Assembly: GCF_030272615.1 (NCBI RefSeq)
Contig: NC_081414.1
Coordinates: forward strand, 662,108,438-662,172,437
DNA length: 64,000 nucleotides
Direction of reading: 5' to 3'
Source: Cryptomeria japonica
Taxonomy: Eukaryota; Streptophyta; Pinopsida; Cupressales; Cupressaceae
This document shows positions 12,076-24,153 of the stretch, one piece after another. The first letter of the stretch is position 1; each line of letters starts with the position of its first letter. Below the pieces are notes generated by a model. The model worked only from the letters and a program-made list of their open reading frames with translations. It did no database searches and was not told the DNA's origin. The position numbers and the translations under genes are program-made.

Positions 12076-12851
12076 ACTGGTTTCTCAAGAAACTCATCAA
12101 CTCGGACATTTACACTTTCAATGATCTTCTTGGTCTGGTTGTTGTAACACTTGTAAGCTTTGCTCTTGGTGGAGTAAAAAATAAATATGCCTTCATCACT
12201 CTTGGCATCAAACTTACCAACATAGTCACCTCTTTTTATAAAACATCTGCTACCAAAAATCTTAAAGTAACTAACATTAGGTGATCTACCATACCAGTAC
12301 TCATAAGGAGTTTTATCCTTACCTCTTTTAACCAGTATCTGGTTCATTGTGTAAATAGTTGTGCTGACGGTTTCTCTCCAGAATGTCTTAGCTACACCTC
12401 CTTGAATTAGCATAGTCCTTGCAGCTTCAATAACTAACTGGTTGTTCCTTTCTACAATACCATTCCGTTGTGGTGTCCTAGATGCAGAAAGTTGCCTCTT
12501 AATTCCATTGTCTTCATAGTAACTAGTGAATTCCTCTGAAGTAAATTCACCACCTTGATAAGTTTGTAAGCACTTTATCTTCTTTCCACTTTCATTTTCA
12601 ACTAAGGCTATGAATGCCTTAAACTTGCTAAAGCCTTTTGTCTTGTCTTTCAAGAATGTGACCCATATCATCCTTGAGCAGTCATCAATCGAAATCATGA
12701 AATACCGATCACCTTGAATACTCCTAGTCCTCATTGGTCCACAAAGGTTGGTATGAACCAAATCTAGCAAATATTTTGCTGAGAAAGATTTTCTCTTGAA
12801 GGTTGAGGATGTCATCTTCCCTAACTGACATTCCTTGCATAGAGTATTCAC
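12021..12851 (-). pseudogene. Element A integrase, catalytic residues lost
   Basis: An open 276-codon frame with the copia integrase core and the GKFDAKSDEGIFIFY segment. The first catalytic Asp (family HxDL) reads HTNLCGP, the second (SDxGGEF) reads TYQGGEF, and only the Glu in NGIVERNN remains. The zinc-binding His/Cys set lies upstream in the same frame (WHQRFCH near 12930, CKECQLGK at the frame start). It cannot have integrated DNA in its present form. Confidence 0.88.
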
Positions 12852-13574
12852 CAGTTTGTCCAGCTATGGCAAACCTCTTACTGATATGGACTTACTAATT
12901 TTTACAATGTTATCAAAATTTATATGACAAAATCTTTGATGCCAAAGCCAACAATCTTCTACTTTTGCAATTAAACAATTGTTGACTTTAGAACTTAAAT
13001 GAAACAAGTTACCTCTGGTCTATTTGCCAGTTGCAATCAGTTCACCTTTGCTTCCATAAATCTTGTAGACTCCATTCTTGAATTCCAATGGGTAACCTTT
13101 GTCATTGAGTTGAGCTACACTCAAAAGATTGTGTTTCAGTCCTTCAACCCAGTAGACATCATCTGCACTGCTTTTACCATTCAGAGAGATGGATCCCTTT
13201 CCTTTCACCATGCAAGGTGAGTCATTCCCAAATCTCACAACACCTCCATTAAACTCTCTCAAAGTAAGAAACTTATTCTGGTCACCAGTCATGTGGTATG
13301 AACAACCATTGTCTATAATCCAATCATCAAAACTATCCATGCGAGAGACTAATGCCTTATGATATGATGTCTCTTCTTTAATAGCAACAAAGACAATGTT
13401 CTCATTTGCATCTTCTTCTGATTCCTCATCTGTAATTTCTCCATCCACTGTAATGAGACAATCTCTTTTACCTTTGCCTTTGTACTTCTTATACTTCTCA
13501 CATTTTTGCTCATTATCTCCATTTGGACAGTTAGCAGCAATGTGTCCAATCCGGTTACATGCAAAACACTTCAA
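12852..13574 (-). pseudogene. Element A nucleocapsid knuckle, protease and pre-integrase region
   Basis: Frame 13574-13020 starts at a CCHC knuckle (CFACNRIGHIAANC). It then carries the copia protease with WIIDNGCSYHMTGD, where the active-site triplet DSG reads DNG, and the GAG-pre-integrase segment (YWVEGLKHNLLSVAQL). The same frame continues past a TAG at 13020 through WLWHQRFCHINFDNIVKI and a second TAG near 12865 into integrase. Protease would have cut the polyprotein. Confidence 0.85.
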
Positions 13575-14362
13575 AGGTTATTTACCTCTATACTTACCGG
13601 TACCTTTGGGTAACCGCTTGGCCAACAATAATTCAAGCTCAATCAGACTGTCTTCATCATCTACCTCTCTGCTAGATCTAGACTCATGACTACAACTAGC
13701 TTCTTTGCTTTTCCTTACCGATGGGTTTGAAACTGAGGCTCTAAATGCAGATTCTGATCTCTGAACACTTCCATCAAAACCATTTAATTCAAATGCAATT
13801 AATTTACAAATAATGGAGTCAAGAGTTACCTTTGTTTTATCAATAGACTTGAGTTCCTAAATGGTTGCAACTCGGATAGCATAGACCGATAGAAGGGTTC
13901 TCAACACCTTGCTAACCACTGTGGTATCCTCCACTATACCACCAACACTTTTGATCTCTTTCACTATCTCCTTGATCCTCTGACCATACTATTGAATGTT
14001 TTCTTCTTCAACCATCCGCATATCATCAAATTTACCTCTTAGACTCTCTTCTTTGGAAATCTTAGCATGCTCATCACCACTATAGATATCTTCCATTTTC
14101 TTCCACACTTCATATGCAATCTCCAATCTATGGACATCAACATACTTTGAATTGGACAAGGAACTATAATGGCCTCCAAAGCTTGATTGTTCTCCTGTTG
14201 CTCCTTCTTTTCATCATCTGACAAAATCCCACTAGGCAAGTTATATTTAGTAACAATATGTTCCCAATATTGACTTCTTAAGCTCTTGATATAAATCTTC
14301 ATCCTATCACTCCAGATTCTGTAGTTTTCCCTATTGAATTTTGAACCTTCTTTCTTCATCAT
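13575..14362 (-). pseudogene. Element A gag (UBN2-type)
   Basis: It begins MMKKEGSKFNRENYRIWSDR, a usual start for copia gag, 58 bp inside the PBS. The first frame holds to about 14170 (NNQALEAII) and then shifts: the continuation EIAYEVWKKMEDIYSGDEHA is in the next frame. Two further stops follow, near 13990 and 13860, before a Ser-rich linker reaches the zinc knuckle. The capsid domain is therefore broken. Confidence 0.8.
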
Positions 14363-14419
14363 GTTTTCCTAGATCTTTACCTCAAGCTATCAAGATTAAA
14401 CACAAGAGGACTTGAATCA

Positions 14420-14430
14420 CTCTGATACCA
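14420..14430 (-). other. Primer-binding site of element A
   Basis: Reverse complement TGGTATCAGAG, complementary to the 3' end of plant initiator tRNA-Met. It is separated from the 5' LTR by two bases. Confidence 0.85.
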
Positions 14431-14432
14431 AT

Positions 14433-15781
14433 TGATAATATGATGAAACAATAAGGATCCGGTCAACTAATGAGAGGGGGGGTGAATCAGTAGATAGAAA
14501 ACAAACTAAACTTTCACCAAACTAAATCCCAACTCAAAAACAACTTGCTAAACTAACTGGTTTAGACATTGTACCAAAAACTTCTACTGCACTGTCAAAC
14601 TTTATCGGTTGACCAAAACATCAATGATACAATGTAACAAATCTTTAACTCACATACCATTTAACCAAAACATTAAACCATTTTAATAACATCAGTAATA
14701 GCTCATTTCATATCACTTCCGGTCATCTAAACATATCTAAGTAGCTTTACTAGTTAATCATATCAAAACATATCCACAAAATCATTCACCACTTGACACA
14801 ATGATTTTTCACATGGAAACCCAAATGGGAAAAACCATGGTGGGGATGAATACCCACAAGTATTTTGAACTCTTCTGAAGTTCACCATGTTGGGAGCCAA
14901 GCCTTGTTAGAAGCTTATACAATAATGTCCTATTAAGAACAGATCCGGTTAGGGACCACCCGATTAAGGGATTGACTACAATACCCTGTTAGGAGTAAAC
15001 TCGGTAGAGGATTTCAAATCCAAGCTAATGGGTCACCTGGTTAGAGGATTTAGACAACACCAATCTTGTTAAAGCTTACCCAGTTAGGGGATTTCATTGT
15101 TGTAATGGTTAGAGAACAATTGGATCTTTGTTGATCTGGTAATAGCACTACCTTGCTTAATCAGATCCTTTTATGCTCCTATCCGCCTTCAAAACATTCT
15201 ACAGACACTCCTTCTGGTTTGGCAACAATCATACTACCACACTTAACCAAATTGCCAACACAATTACAGAACAACTCATCGACCTTATAAGCAAATACAA
15301 TAGGTCGATAACACAACACAAAACCTACAATTCTCATAGAAATTAAAAACATATCAGTTTAATCATGACCGTTGGATTACATAGAAATCAACTACACATT
15401 ATTCTAGACAACTTGAACTGTTCTTGGATCACCACACATCAAATCTTGTAACTCATCACACAGTTATCACTTCATTCTATGCATTTGCCCATTCCCAAGA
15501 TAAACAGTTATCTTCACGCGCCAAAACCACTTTGAAATTCATCACATGCATCATGTATACGTAGCATCTTCATCTTCGATCACCATTCGATCATAGATCA
15601 ACATAATTGATTCACCAAGATCCATCGGTTAGGGTTTGGCATATCAATTGGTTAGGGTTATCGGTTGATCACTCTGCTTCAAATACTAATATTGGTTTCC
15701 TTCACTGCTCTACTACTGGTTACTATTGACATCAATGACAACACTATACTTCATCAATGTAATCTTCATGCAATGTCAACA
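14433..15781 (-). repeat. Element A 5' LTR
   Basis: 1,349 bp, beginning TGATAATATG and ending GTCAACA on the plus strand (TG..CA). It contains the G-run/GTGAATCAG block at 14471-14490 next to the PBS and the GGAAACCCA..TGGGAAAAACC block at 14814-14843. It is homologous to 8705-9927. Confidence 0.85.
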
Positions 15782-18102
15782 TAGTCAAAACACACAAAAG
15801 TGGAGGAGACTCAAGCATAATTTTAGAAACAAAATTGAGTCCATGTTGACTGCTAATTTTGCATTAAACGGTAACAACCTTATGGGAAATTCAGTGATGA
15901 GGAACCTTTGCGCGAAGTTCACTAAATAACCTTCAGGTTTGAAAATTTGGCTCTTCATACAATGAGGGGAGAAAAGGGAGAAAGAAAAATGTAAAAGCTA
16001 CACTAATTAGGTGATGCACCAGAATATTTTTAAGACATTTTGAGCATAGAAAACCCAAGTAATTGCAGTTTTAAGGCCCATTCAACAATATACATACCCA
16101 ATACAATTTAAAAAGATAATTAAACAAGGCTCTTTTAACATAATATGACATACACCATTCATCTAACAGATAACAAGTCATATAACATAGTTTAATCTGT
16201 AGAGTCTCACAACACATATCATAGAAAATACTGAATTTGAATATAGCATAGAAGTTAATCTATTAAGCTTCAAACAAAATAACCATAAAGGTTGTAGGCA
16301 CAGTCTGATATCTTTATCATCCACAAAACATAATTAACATAAAGGCTTCTTCATAGAGCCAAAGTCTAATGATTTTTCTCAAAAGTCTAAACCTCTAAAA
16401 CAATAGAGGGAAAGCCAATAAATAGCCCAGCAACTGCCCTCTATCAAAAAATCCTTGCGTGGCGTACATAGAGACGCATGCAATCAAAAAAGGTGAAAAC
16501 GATCTTTCGATGTCATTATGCTAACTGCATCATGGTAACTTTGGCACCTGCCAAAACAAGAAAATCGTGATGCCAATAGCATTCTGGTTCATGAATCATC
16601 AAAGGGACATGCGGCAACTCAAAGGAGACCTAAAGTTGAATGCAAAATGGTGACCAGGACATGGAACACGGAGACACCAAGTGTCACTGCCAGCACACGG
16701 AGAATGGTGGCATCGGGAGAATGTACACCGAGGAAAAACCTGTGCCACATGACAACTCTGTACTTTCTCAACCATAAGGCAAGAAAAGCGGACCGCTTAA
16801 CGCAACGTCGTGACACCACGTGGCACGTGTGAACGAACGAGGGAGCGAGCCGAAGAGAAAAAGGGGAATGCTAAACACTTAACCAAAATGTCGCTTGCGC
16901 ACAAATTCGAAAGAATATTAATAGTCCCAACAATCATGAGGCCAAAAAACAAAATTATTGAATGATAAATACTTATCAAATAAAACATTTTGGGATCAAT
17001 ATAGTTTTGGATCAAGTATCCAATGATGGAGTAGTTTTGAGTGACTCGACTTGTGACAAATAGAATGTTTTCAATAGCCCTATTCCTTTACCTAACTAAG
17101 TAGAATAAAATATTACATACTTGATTGATATACAAAAAAATGTCCCAATTTTTAGTATATGGTTGAAAATAAAGTAGAACAATTAAAAGCCTAGGATGTG
17201 GCCCTCACTTATAACAAAAAGTCCACCAAGAAGAAAATGAAGAAGACATATAAGGGTGAAAGGACTTGAGGAAAACAAGAGAAGGATGCACTAGAAATAG
17301 ATAAAGAAGCTCTTCAACCTCCAGATCCTAGGAAGGGAAGGAAAACAAATAAAATCCCCAAATTGTGTATAAAAGGAAAGTTGCAAACATATAAAAGAGG
17401 GAGGAATAGTTGAAGAGGATGTTGCTCCATTGAGAACGAAGAAGAAAGTCCAAGATCAAGTTACTCGATGAAAGAAAAAAGGATTCAAATTTGACACCAT
17501 TGTCTTCTTCCTCTCCTTCCATTTCCCTCCACCCCTCCTATAATTATACAAAAAAAATTAGTTCCACCTCTAATATATACAATCATTAATTCCTGCCAAT
17601 CATTAAGTTAAAAGAACCTAGCTAATCAAATTACTCCTAGTTCACCTATAATATTAGTGTCTCTTGTTCTTGCGCCATATTTATCAAATGAAAAAAAAAT
17701 ACTAGGAAAATGGAAGAACATGATGCACTAAAGAACTAAATAACAAAGTGCAAGAGAAAAAAATGATCAAAAATAGAAAGCCAAAAATAAGTTGAAATGA
17801 AACTCTCATAGCAAGAGGAATAACTAGGTATACTATTGAAGGATGAAAAGGTCTAGGATGAAATTCAAGATGAGGATAACCTAATTGATGTTTTAACACT
17901 ATTATTCAAAGCTCAAAAAATGATTGATTAACTTAAAAAATATGATCAAAATATTTTATCACACTAATGAATTGAGGAACATATCAATAAATATTAAGAT
18001 CCAATCCTATGAGAAATTTCAATATTTTTTCTACACAAGATGTTCCAAACATAAAAACATTAGGTCCCTTAGTATCACAACATCAAGTTGACAAGAATGA
18101 TC
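15782..18102. other. Mostly featureless; coding relic toward the right
   Basis: No intact gene. A GC-richer island lies at 16440-16870. Plus-strand protein-like pieces rich in Lys and Glu can be read around 17200-17480, and a further plus-strand piece at about 17990-18102 (FNIFSTQDVPNIKTLGPL) continues beyond the solo LTR at 24849. Family unknown. Confidence 0.4.
16811..16832. promoter_or_regulatory. Two adjacent G-box / ABRE-like sites
   Basis: CACGTG at 16817-16822 and again at 16824-16829, one base apart (CACGTGGCACGTG), in a local CpG-richer island. G-boxes are bound by plant bZIP/bHLH factors and ACGTGGC is an ABRE core. No gene start is visible nearby, so a regulatory role is not shown. 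Confidence 0.35.
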
Positions 18103-18127
18103 AAGACTATTGAACACAATATACCAC

Positions 18128-18480
18128 TGAGAGGGGGGGGGTGTGAATCAGTGGTTCCCAATATTCTAAACCTTCTAAACCAAACTCTTAGTATCGGTTA
18201 GCAAATTAGACACAAGAAGGATACCTGTGAGATAAGGAAAGTGATCAAATGCAAACACACAAGGATACACAACACATAACACCAGATATACGAGGAAAAC
18301 CCAATGTGGGAAAAACCTCGATGAGAAATGTTGTTGGAGTCTACTGCTCCAATCCAGCCTCACAAAAAACACGGTTACAAAGTTTAGGGCACCAACCCAA
18401 GGAGCGCCAACCCCTGATTTTAGGACACCAACCCAAGGAGCACCAACCCATACACCGAGCTCCAACTCAGTAAGATACAA
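18128..18480. repeat. Conserved LTR blocks and internal caccaaccc-aaggagc repeats
   Basis: The G-run/GTGAATCAG block lies at 18128-18150 and the GGAAAACCCA..TGGGAAAAACC block at 18293-18325. From 18388 to 18470 a unit of about 20 bp (caccaacccaaggagc) repeats three to four times with variation. The same units occur in both element G LTRs. Confidence 0.7.
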
Positions 18481-19137
18481 TAGATAAAATCAATACAATG
18501 GTTGTAGCCTTGTTACAAATGAGTTTTGTAACACATGCAATCTAAATACTTCACCATTTTAACTCTTCTCTATCGGTTCTCCTCTGTTCAGTTCTCTACT
18601 GCTTCACTGTCCTCTGTTTATATCCTTTCCACCCTTATTTTTGTCTTGCATAACCTCCACCAGTAAACTCTCTTTTCTCCTTCACCTTCAACAACTTTAT
18701 TCCTGAATCTCCCTTGCCGGTTCACACAATAGTTATCCTATTTGGCAGCTTACCAGTTGCTCTAACCTTACCGGTAAAACCTCTGATAAACCTTCTACCA
18801 GTTCAACCTTTCTGTCAATCAGCTCCGACACTTAGATGCTTTTGATCTTCTCTCTGATCATTTTCTGCTCTCAAAATTACTCTATCTTCACTAGCATCTA
18901 GTATCATCTTCTCTCATTTTCGGTCTACATATTTATACTTGGCTTTCCCGCCAAGACCAGAGTTCAAATGGTGGCATGCTAGGGCTTTTCTCCACAAACT
19001 TAATCTGTATCAAATCTGATTGGATCTCATCTCCTTGATTGATGATCTATAGTAGATCAAACATCACCGCCATTTCTTATGACATCTATACACGCTTTCT
19101 ATATTTAGCAACCCACAACTTGTTTTTCGGCCTTGCT

Positions 19138-19433
19138 TCTTGTGAAATATGGATCGAAGAATAATGACAATGATTCTGGAAGACTGATTATCGTGAGTTA
19201 TTGATCGTCTCCATCATTGAATCCGGTTCAAATATAAGAGGAAAGGTTGCCTACGTAGGGACATGTCCATACGTGGCAGTTGCTTGTATGGACATTGCCC
19301 CTAAGGAGGCAACCGTTCATAACAATTAGTTTGTTTATGTTTAATTTCCAAACTGTATGCTCTGTTAATATATCACTCTCTAGATAATAACTAATTTACC
19401 ATCAGTTAGATTCACGAGGGCTATATCTTAACA
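19138..19433 (-). repeat. Element B 3' LTR
   Basis: 296 bp. It contains a perfect 8-bp inverted repeat GTCCATAC / GTATGGAC (19265-19272 and 19286-19293), part of a 32-bp segment absent from the other LTR. Confidence 0.92.
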
Positions 19434-19453
19434 CTCCCTCTTAGCAGGAGTGG
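19434..19453 (-). promoter_or_regulatory. Element B polypurine tract
   Basis: Reverse complement GCTAAGAGGGAG immediately inside the 3' LTR. It would prime plus-strand DNA synthesis. Confidence 0.75.
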
Positions 19454-19823
19454 ATCTAAGTAATTTTCTTGGGAGCATATTCTGTCATGACTTCCGACAC
19501 AATTCGGGACAACATTTAATATAGTCTTGTCATGACAATAAACTCAATATCATGATATCCGGCTCAGTCTGGGACAATCACTTAAGAAGTCAATCATGAG
19601 ATGATCACATACTTTAGGATCAAGATATCCGGCACAGTCTGGGACAACAACTTAATGTAGTCCATCTTGACACTTGGTCAACTATTGTCACCTTGAAATA
19701 GTAACCTTAAACATAAGAAGATCGTCATCTTCTTGAACATAGTTAGAATATTGCAATATACATTTTATTTATTTATTCATTAACAAATTACAAATGGTAG
19801 AAATTTCATCCTAATAATCTCAA

Positions 19824-21299
19824 TTATAATCTAGTCATACCAAGTTTACTTCTGAAGTATTCTATCTTCAATCTTACAAGTGGCTTGGTGAAGATATTAG
19901 CATTTTGTTCTTCAGTATTGATGTACACTAGTTTTATGACGTTTCGATCTACCATATCTCTTATGTAGTGATAAGGGATCTCAATATGTTTGGATCGATT
20001 GTGAAAAACTAGATTTACTGAGAGCTTGATACAGCTCTGATTATCACAGTGAATTATTGTTGAATTCAAAGTTTTTCCAAATAATCCAAATAATAACTTT
20101 CTTAGCCATACCACTTCATGAGCTCCCATGGAGGCTGCCATATGTTCTACTTCGGTGGAGCTTTGTGCAACTGTTGACTATTTTCTGCTGAACCAAGATA
20201 TCATAGCAGAACCAAGACTGAAGCAACACCCTGTAGTACTTTTACGGTCAGTGGTACTTCCGACCCAATCAGAATCAGAATATCCTTCAAGTTGAATCTC
20301 AACATTTTCATACTTTAAGCCAAGTCCGATTGTGCCTCGTAAATATCTTAGAATGTGTTTAGCAGCCATTAGATGTATCTTCTTAGGTTCACACATGAAG
20401 TGACTTAATACATTTGTAGCATAGCGGATATTAGGACGATTATTTACCAAATACATGAGTGAACCGACGATTTGTCTGTAGAGTGTGGGATCTGTAGGTT
20501 CTGAATCTTCTGCCTCAATTTTCAGCTTGTGCAAATTAGTTTCCATTGGTGTAGCTAATGGCTTACACTCCATCATCCCAAATCTAGTTAGAATATCTGT
20601 GGTGTACTTTCCTTGATTTAGGAAGATGTAGTTTTTCTTCTGCCATACTTCTAATCCCTGAAAATAATGTAGAAGCCCTAGATCCTTCATATTGAATTCT
20701 GCTGCCAGATCTTGCTTACATTTCTCAATGAGATTATCCTCTCTTGTTATCAAAAGATCATCCACGTAAAGGACCAATATAATCATATTACCATTTGAAG
20801 CCTTGAAGTAGATGTTGGGATCTGCTAGGTTCTTGGAGTACCCTAGTTTGGAGAGATAGTTGTCTATCCTTGCATACTAGGCCCTAGGTGCTTGTTTTAA
20901 CCCATAGAGAGCTTTCTTTAGTTTACAAACATAACAATTTTTATCATGTATGGTGAATCCTTATGGTTGTTCTATATATACTTCTTCTTCAATTGAGCCA
21001 TTTAGGAAGGCAGTCTTTACGTCCATTTGGTGAATTTTCCATCCTTTGGATGCTACAATTGCAATGATTGTTCTTACTGACATATACTGGTCAACTGGGG
21101 CAAATGTCTCTTCATAATCAATTCCTGCTTTCTGAGAGAATCCCTTGGCCACAAAGCAAGCTTTATGTTTTTCAATGCTGCCATCAGATGCATATTTGAT
21201 CTTGAATAACCACTTGGATGAGACAACTGATTTGTCTTTTGGTCTAGGCACTATATCCCAAACATCATTCTTTAATATAAATTGATATTCTTCAACCAT
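19824..21299 (-). pseudogene. Element B reverse transcriptase and RNase H
   Basis: Four open pieces (21299-20961, about 20960-20787, 20786-20178, 20177-19824). Landmarks are WDIVPRPKDKSVVSSKW, KIHQMDVKTAFLNGSIEEEV, the YVDD box in LVLYVDDLLI, YSDSDWVGSTTDRKSTTG and the RNase H end HCDNQSCIKLS and NANIFTKPL. Stops are TAA in EQP*GF (family Gln), TAG in APRA*YARI (family Trp) and TAG in SRK*STVAQ (family Gln). All are explained by C-to-T changes on one strand or the other. Confidence 0.9.
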
Positions 21300-21314
21300 A
21301 GCATCTTTCCAAGC

Positions 21315-22861
21315 CTATTTTGATAAGGCTTCTCTGACATTTGTTGATTCAGAATTTGTGAGTTCGGTTAGAAGTGCAGCATAACATTTTAGAGTTCTTG
21401 TTCTCTTATTTTCTTTGGAAATTTCATTTGGTTCTACATTATTCTCTTCAATTATTTTCCTTGCCCATAGAGGTCTTTTCTTGTTATTGAGTGTTTCAAT
21501 ATTTTCATCAACAAGAGGTTCAGAAGCTCTTATGATGTCCTCCCTCTTAGTGTCTGAAGGTTTGGAATTTTCTATGATATTCTCCCTCTCAATCTCAGTT
21601 ATGTGATCTTCTTCTTCTTTAGTAATGTTATCATCCTCAGGTTCTTTGAGTGCAGTGTTTTCTTCAAACTTTACATCTCTACTTATCTCAACAGATTTTT
21701 TCCCTGGAATGTCAATGCGATATCCTTTAGTATTTTCACTATAGCCAATGAAGATACCTCTTTTTCCGGATGGTTCTAGTTTTGTCCTCTTTTCTGTAGG
21801 AACATGTATATATACAGGACAACCAAATATCCTTAAATGACTTAAGTCTGGTTTGTTCCTTGTAAAAGCTTCTTCAGGAGTTATGTTTTCTAGAACTGAG
21901 TGTGGACATCTGTTTTGAATGTAGACAGTTGTATTTGAAGCTTCTGCCCAGAATGAAGTGTGTAAGTTTTGGTCATGCATCATGGCTTTTGCTGCTTCAA
22001 TTATGGTTATGTTCTTTCTTTCTGCTACTCCATTTTGTTGTGGATTATATGGTACAGTATACTCCCTCTTAATCCCAACAGAATTACAAAAGTCTTTGAA
22101 GTTGTCAGATGTATATTCTCCCCCATTGTCGGATCTTAACATCTTAATTTTCTTCCCTGACTGGTTTTCTACTAGTGCCTTGAATTCTTTGAACTTAGAT
22201 AGTACTTCATTTGAGTCTTTGCACTTTAGAAAATATATCCATGTTTTTCGAGAGTAGTCGTCAACAAAGATTATGTAGTATAAGGATCCAGTTAGGGATG
22301 GTGTTGACATGGGACCGCATAGGTCTAAGTGAATTAGTTCTAAAATAACTTTTGATTTGTGCTCGCTTGAGGGAAAAGAAACTTTCACATTCTTTCGCAA
22401 GGCACATCCTTTGCAAATGCCTGTGTGTTCAGATTTTAGTTGGGGCAGTCCCAAAGTAATCTTCTTTATGTTGGATAGAGCACTATATCTTAGGTGTCCT
22501 AATCTTTTGTGCCATAATTCATTATTATTTGAAACTTCAAGATTTAGTGCTTCCTTTTGATCACTGCATAGTTTGTATAGGCTACCATCTCTTGAACCTA
22601 TTGTTATGGCATTTTTTATATTTGTATTTTTAGGCCAGAGTAGAACTTTATCTTCATTGAAGGTAACCCGATATCCTTGATCAGCTAGGCCTAAGATTGA
22701 GACTAGATTTCTTTTTATTCAGGTACAAACAGAACATCCTTTAATTGTAGAGATACTCCATTTCTTAGTTTGATAGTACAGGTCCCAATTCCTTTCACAG
22801 GATATGTGGAGTTATCTCCAATAGTAACCTCTTCACTTGAGTGCCCATTAAGTGTTTCAAA
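21315..22861 (-). pseudogene. Element B integrase with pre-integrase region
   Basis: A long open frame, 22454-21315, preceded by a readable GAG-pre-integrase stretch (LWHKRLGHLRYSALSNI near 22500) with a frameshift near 22715. The zinc cysteines are in CKGCALRK. The catalytic triad is complete: Asp in LIHLDLCGPM, Asp in LRSDNGGEYTS, Glu in NGVAERKN. The C-terminus is a long acidic linker (EEEDHITEIERENI). It ends at ALSK* just before RT. The domain looks competent apart from its upstream lesions. Confidence 0.9.
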
Positions 22862-23755
22862 CTAATTTCTGAATCCAGTTATATGCCTTGATACTCCACT
22901 GTCTACGATCCAAGTGTTTTTATTTGTATTTATTTCGCTTGATAGGGCTAAGAAGAAAAGTGAGTTTTCTCCTTTGACTTCGGCTAGAGTAGCTTGCATT
23001 TTCTTCCTTTCTGGACAATTCATGTGAGTGTGCCCATATTTGTCGCATTTGTAACACTGAATTTTAGACATATCTCTTTTCTGATGGTTTTTATTTCCTC
23101 TCTTCCATTTGGAGAACTTTTTCTTTTTGTTGAAGGTATTTGTATTAAGTGCTTGGATTTCTCCTTCTTTATTTGGCCCTAATCCTCTTGAGATTAGTCG
23201 AGATTCCTCTTGAATGCACTCATTCTTAAGTTGTTCAAATTTGGGTAAGGGGGGTGTTCTGCTAATACATTGAATGTAGGATTCCCATGAAATTGGTAAT
23301 CCTCTTAGGGCTATGAGAGAGATTTCTTGATCATCTACCTCATTTCCAATAGTTTGTAATTGGTTTTTTACTTCAGATATCCTTGAAAAGTATGTAGATA
23401 TTGTATCATCTTTATTCATCTTTATGTTTAAAAGTTGTTGTTTCAAGGTTAACATTATGCTCGCATTGTTAACTTCATATGTATTTTTAATGGTTTTAAA
23501 TACTTCATATGCTTTAGGCAATCTGGCTATAGATGGAAGAATATGATCTTTGACTGAGTCAATAATTATTTTCTTTGCTTTATTATTATGCCTTTTCCAG
23601 GTAGATTTCTCTGGTTCATCATTTGGCATGTCTAGATTTTCTTCTATGTAAGACTCTAATTATAGTTCTTCAAGAATGGCAATGATTCGTATCTTCTAGG
23701 AAATGAAGTTGGAGGCTCCTTCGAGTCTATCTTCCACTCTCATATTACTTGACAT
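22862..23755 (-). pseudogene. Element B gag and protease
   Basis: The natural start is probably the ATG at 23755 (MSSNMRVEDRLEGASNFIS). It is followed by TAG where the family has Trp (FIS*KIRIIAILEEL) and a TAA eight to ten codons later. From 23629 the frame is open for 255 codons: UBN2-type capsid (DDTISTYFSRISEVKNQL), a Lys-rich linker, the CCHC knuckle CYKCDKYGHTHMNC and the protease start WIVDSGVSRHITG with an intact DSG. Confidence 0.9.
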
Positions 23756-23878
23756 TTTGAATATTTTCTTAGTCGGATATATCCTCTATGTATATAGCCT
23801 TTGCATCGATTTGTTATTTACTTCCGATAAATGCTTATGAGTAATATGGCTGTCTAATTTATTCTCTTAATATGTTGG

Positions 23879-23889
23879 CTCTGATACCA
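23879..23889 (-). other. Primer-binding site of element B
   Basis: Reverse complement TGGTATCAGAG (initiator tRNA-Met) immediately next to the LTR end. Confidence 0.88.
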
Positions 23890-24153
23890 TGTTGTGAAAT
23901 ATGGATCGAAGAATAATGACAACGACTGTGGAAGACTGATTGCCGTGAGTTATTGATTGTCTCCATCATTGAATCCAGTTTAAATACAAGAGGAAAGGTT
24001 GCCTACGTAGGGACATGTCCATACGGAGGCAACCGTTCATAACAATTAGTTTGTTTATGTTTAATTTCTGAACTATATGCTCTGTTAATATATCACTCTC
24101 CACATAATAACCGATTTACCATCAGTTAGATTCATGAGGGCTATATCTTAACA
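23890..24153 (-). repeat. Element B 5' LTR
   Basis: 264 bp, TGTTGTGAAATATGG to CTTAACA. It is homologous to 19138-19433 but lacks the 32-bp segment containing the inverted repeat. Confidence 0.92.

Larger units (their letters stand above)
8705..15781 (-). mobile_element. Element A: Sirevirus-like Ty1/copia retrotransposon, decayed
   Basis: Minus-strand element with 5' LTR 14433-15781, PBS 14420-14430, gag-pol between about 14362 and 10260, multiple polypurine-tract-like motifs, and 3' LTR 8705-9927. Domain order is gag, protease, integrase, RT, RNase H, which is copia order. Placement near Sireviruses rests on the repeated PPT-like motifs inside the 3' LTR and the shared LTR blocks. All pol domains are present but carry stops, three or more frameshifts and lost catalytic residues, so it is non-functional. 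The left end of the 3' LTR is missing and no target duplication can be read. Confidence 0.85.

Noticed and set aside
16619-17015. Overlapping short frames on both strands in the GC-richer island
   Set aside because: No domain, no codon bias visible and mutual overlap; an effect of GC content.
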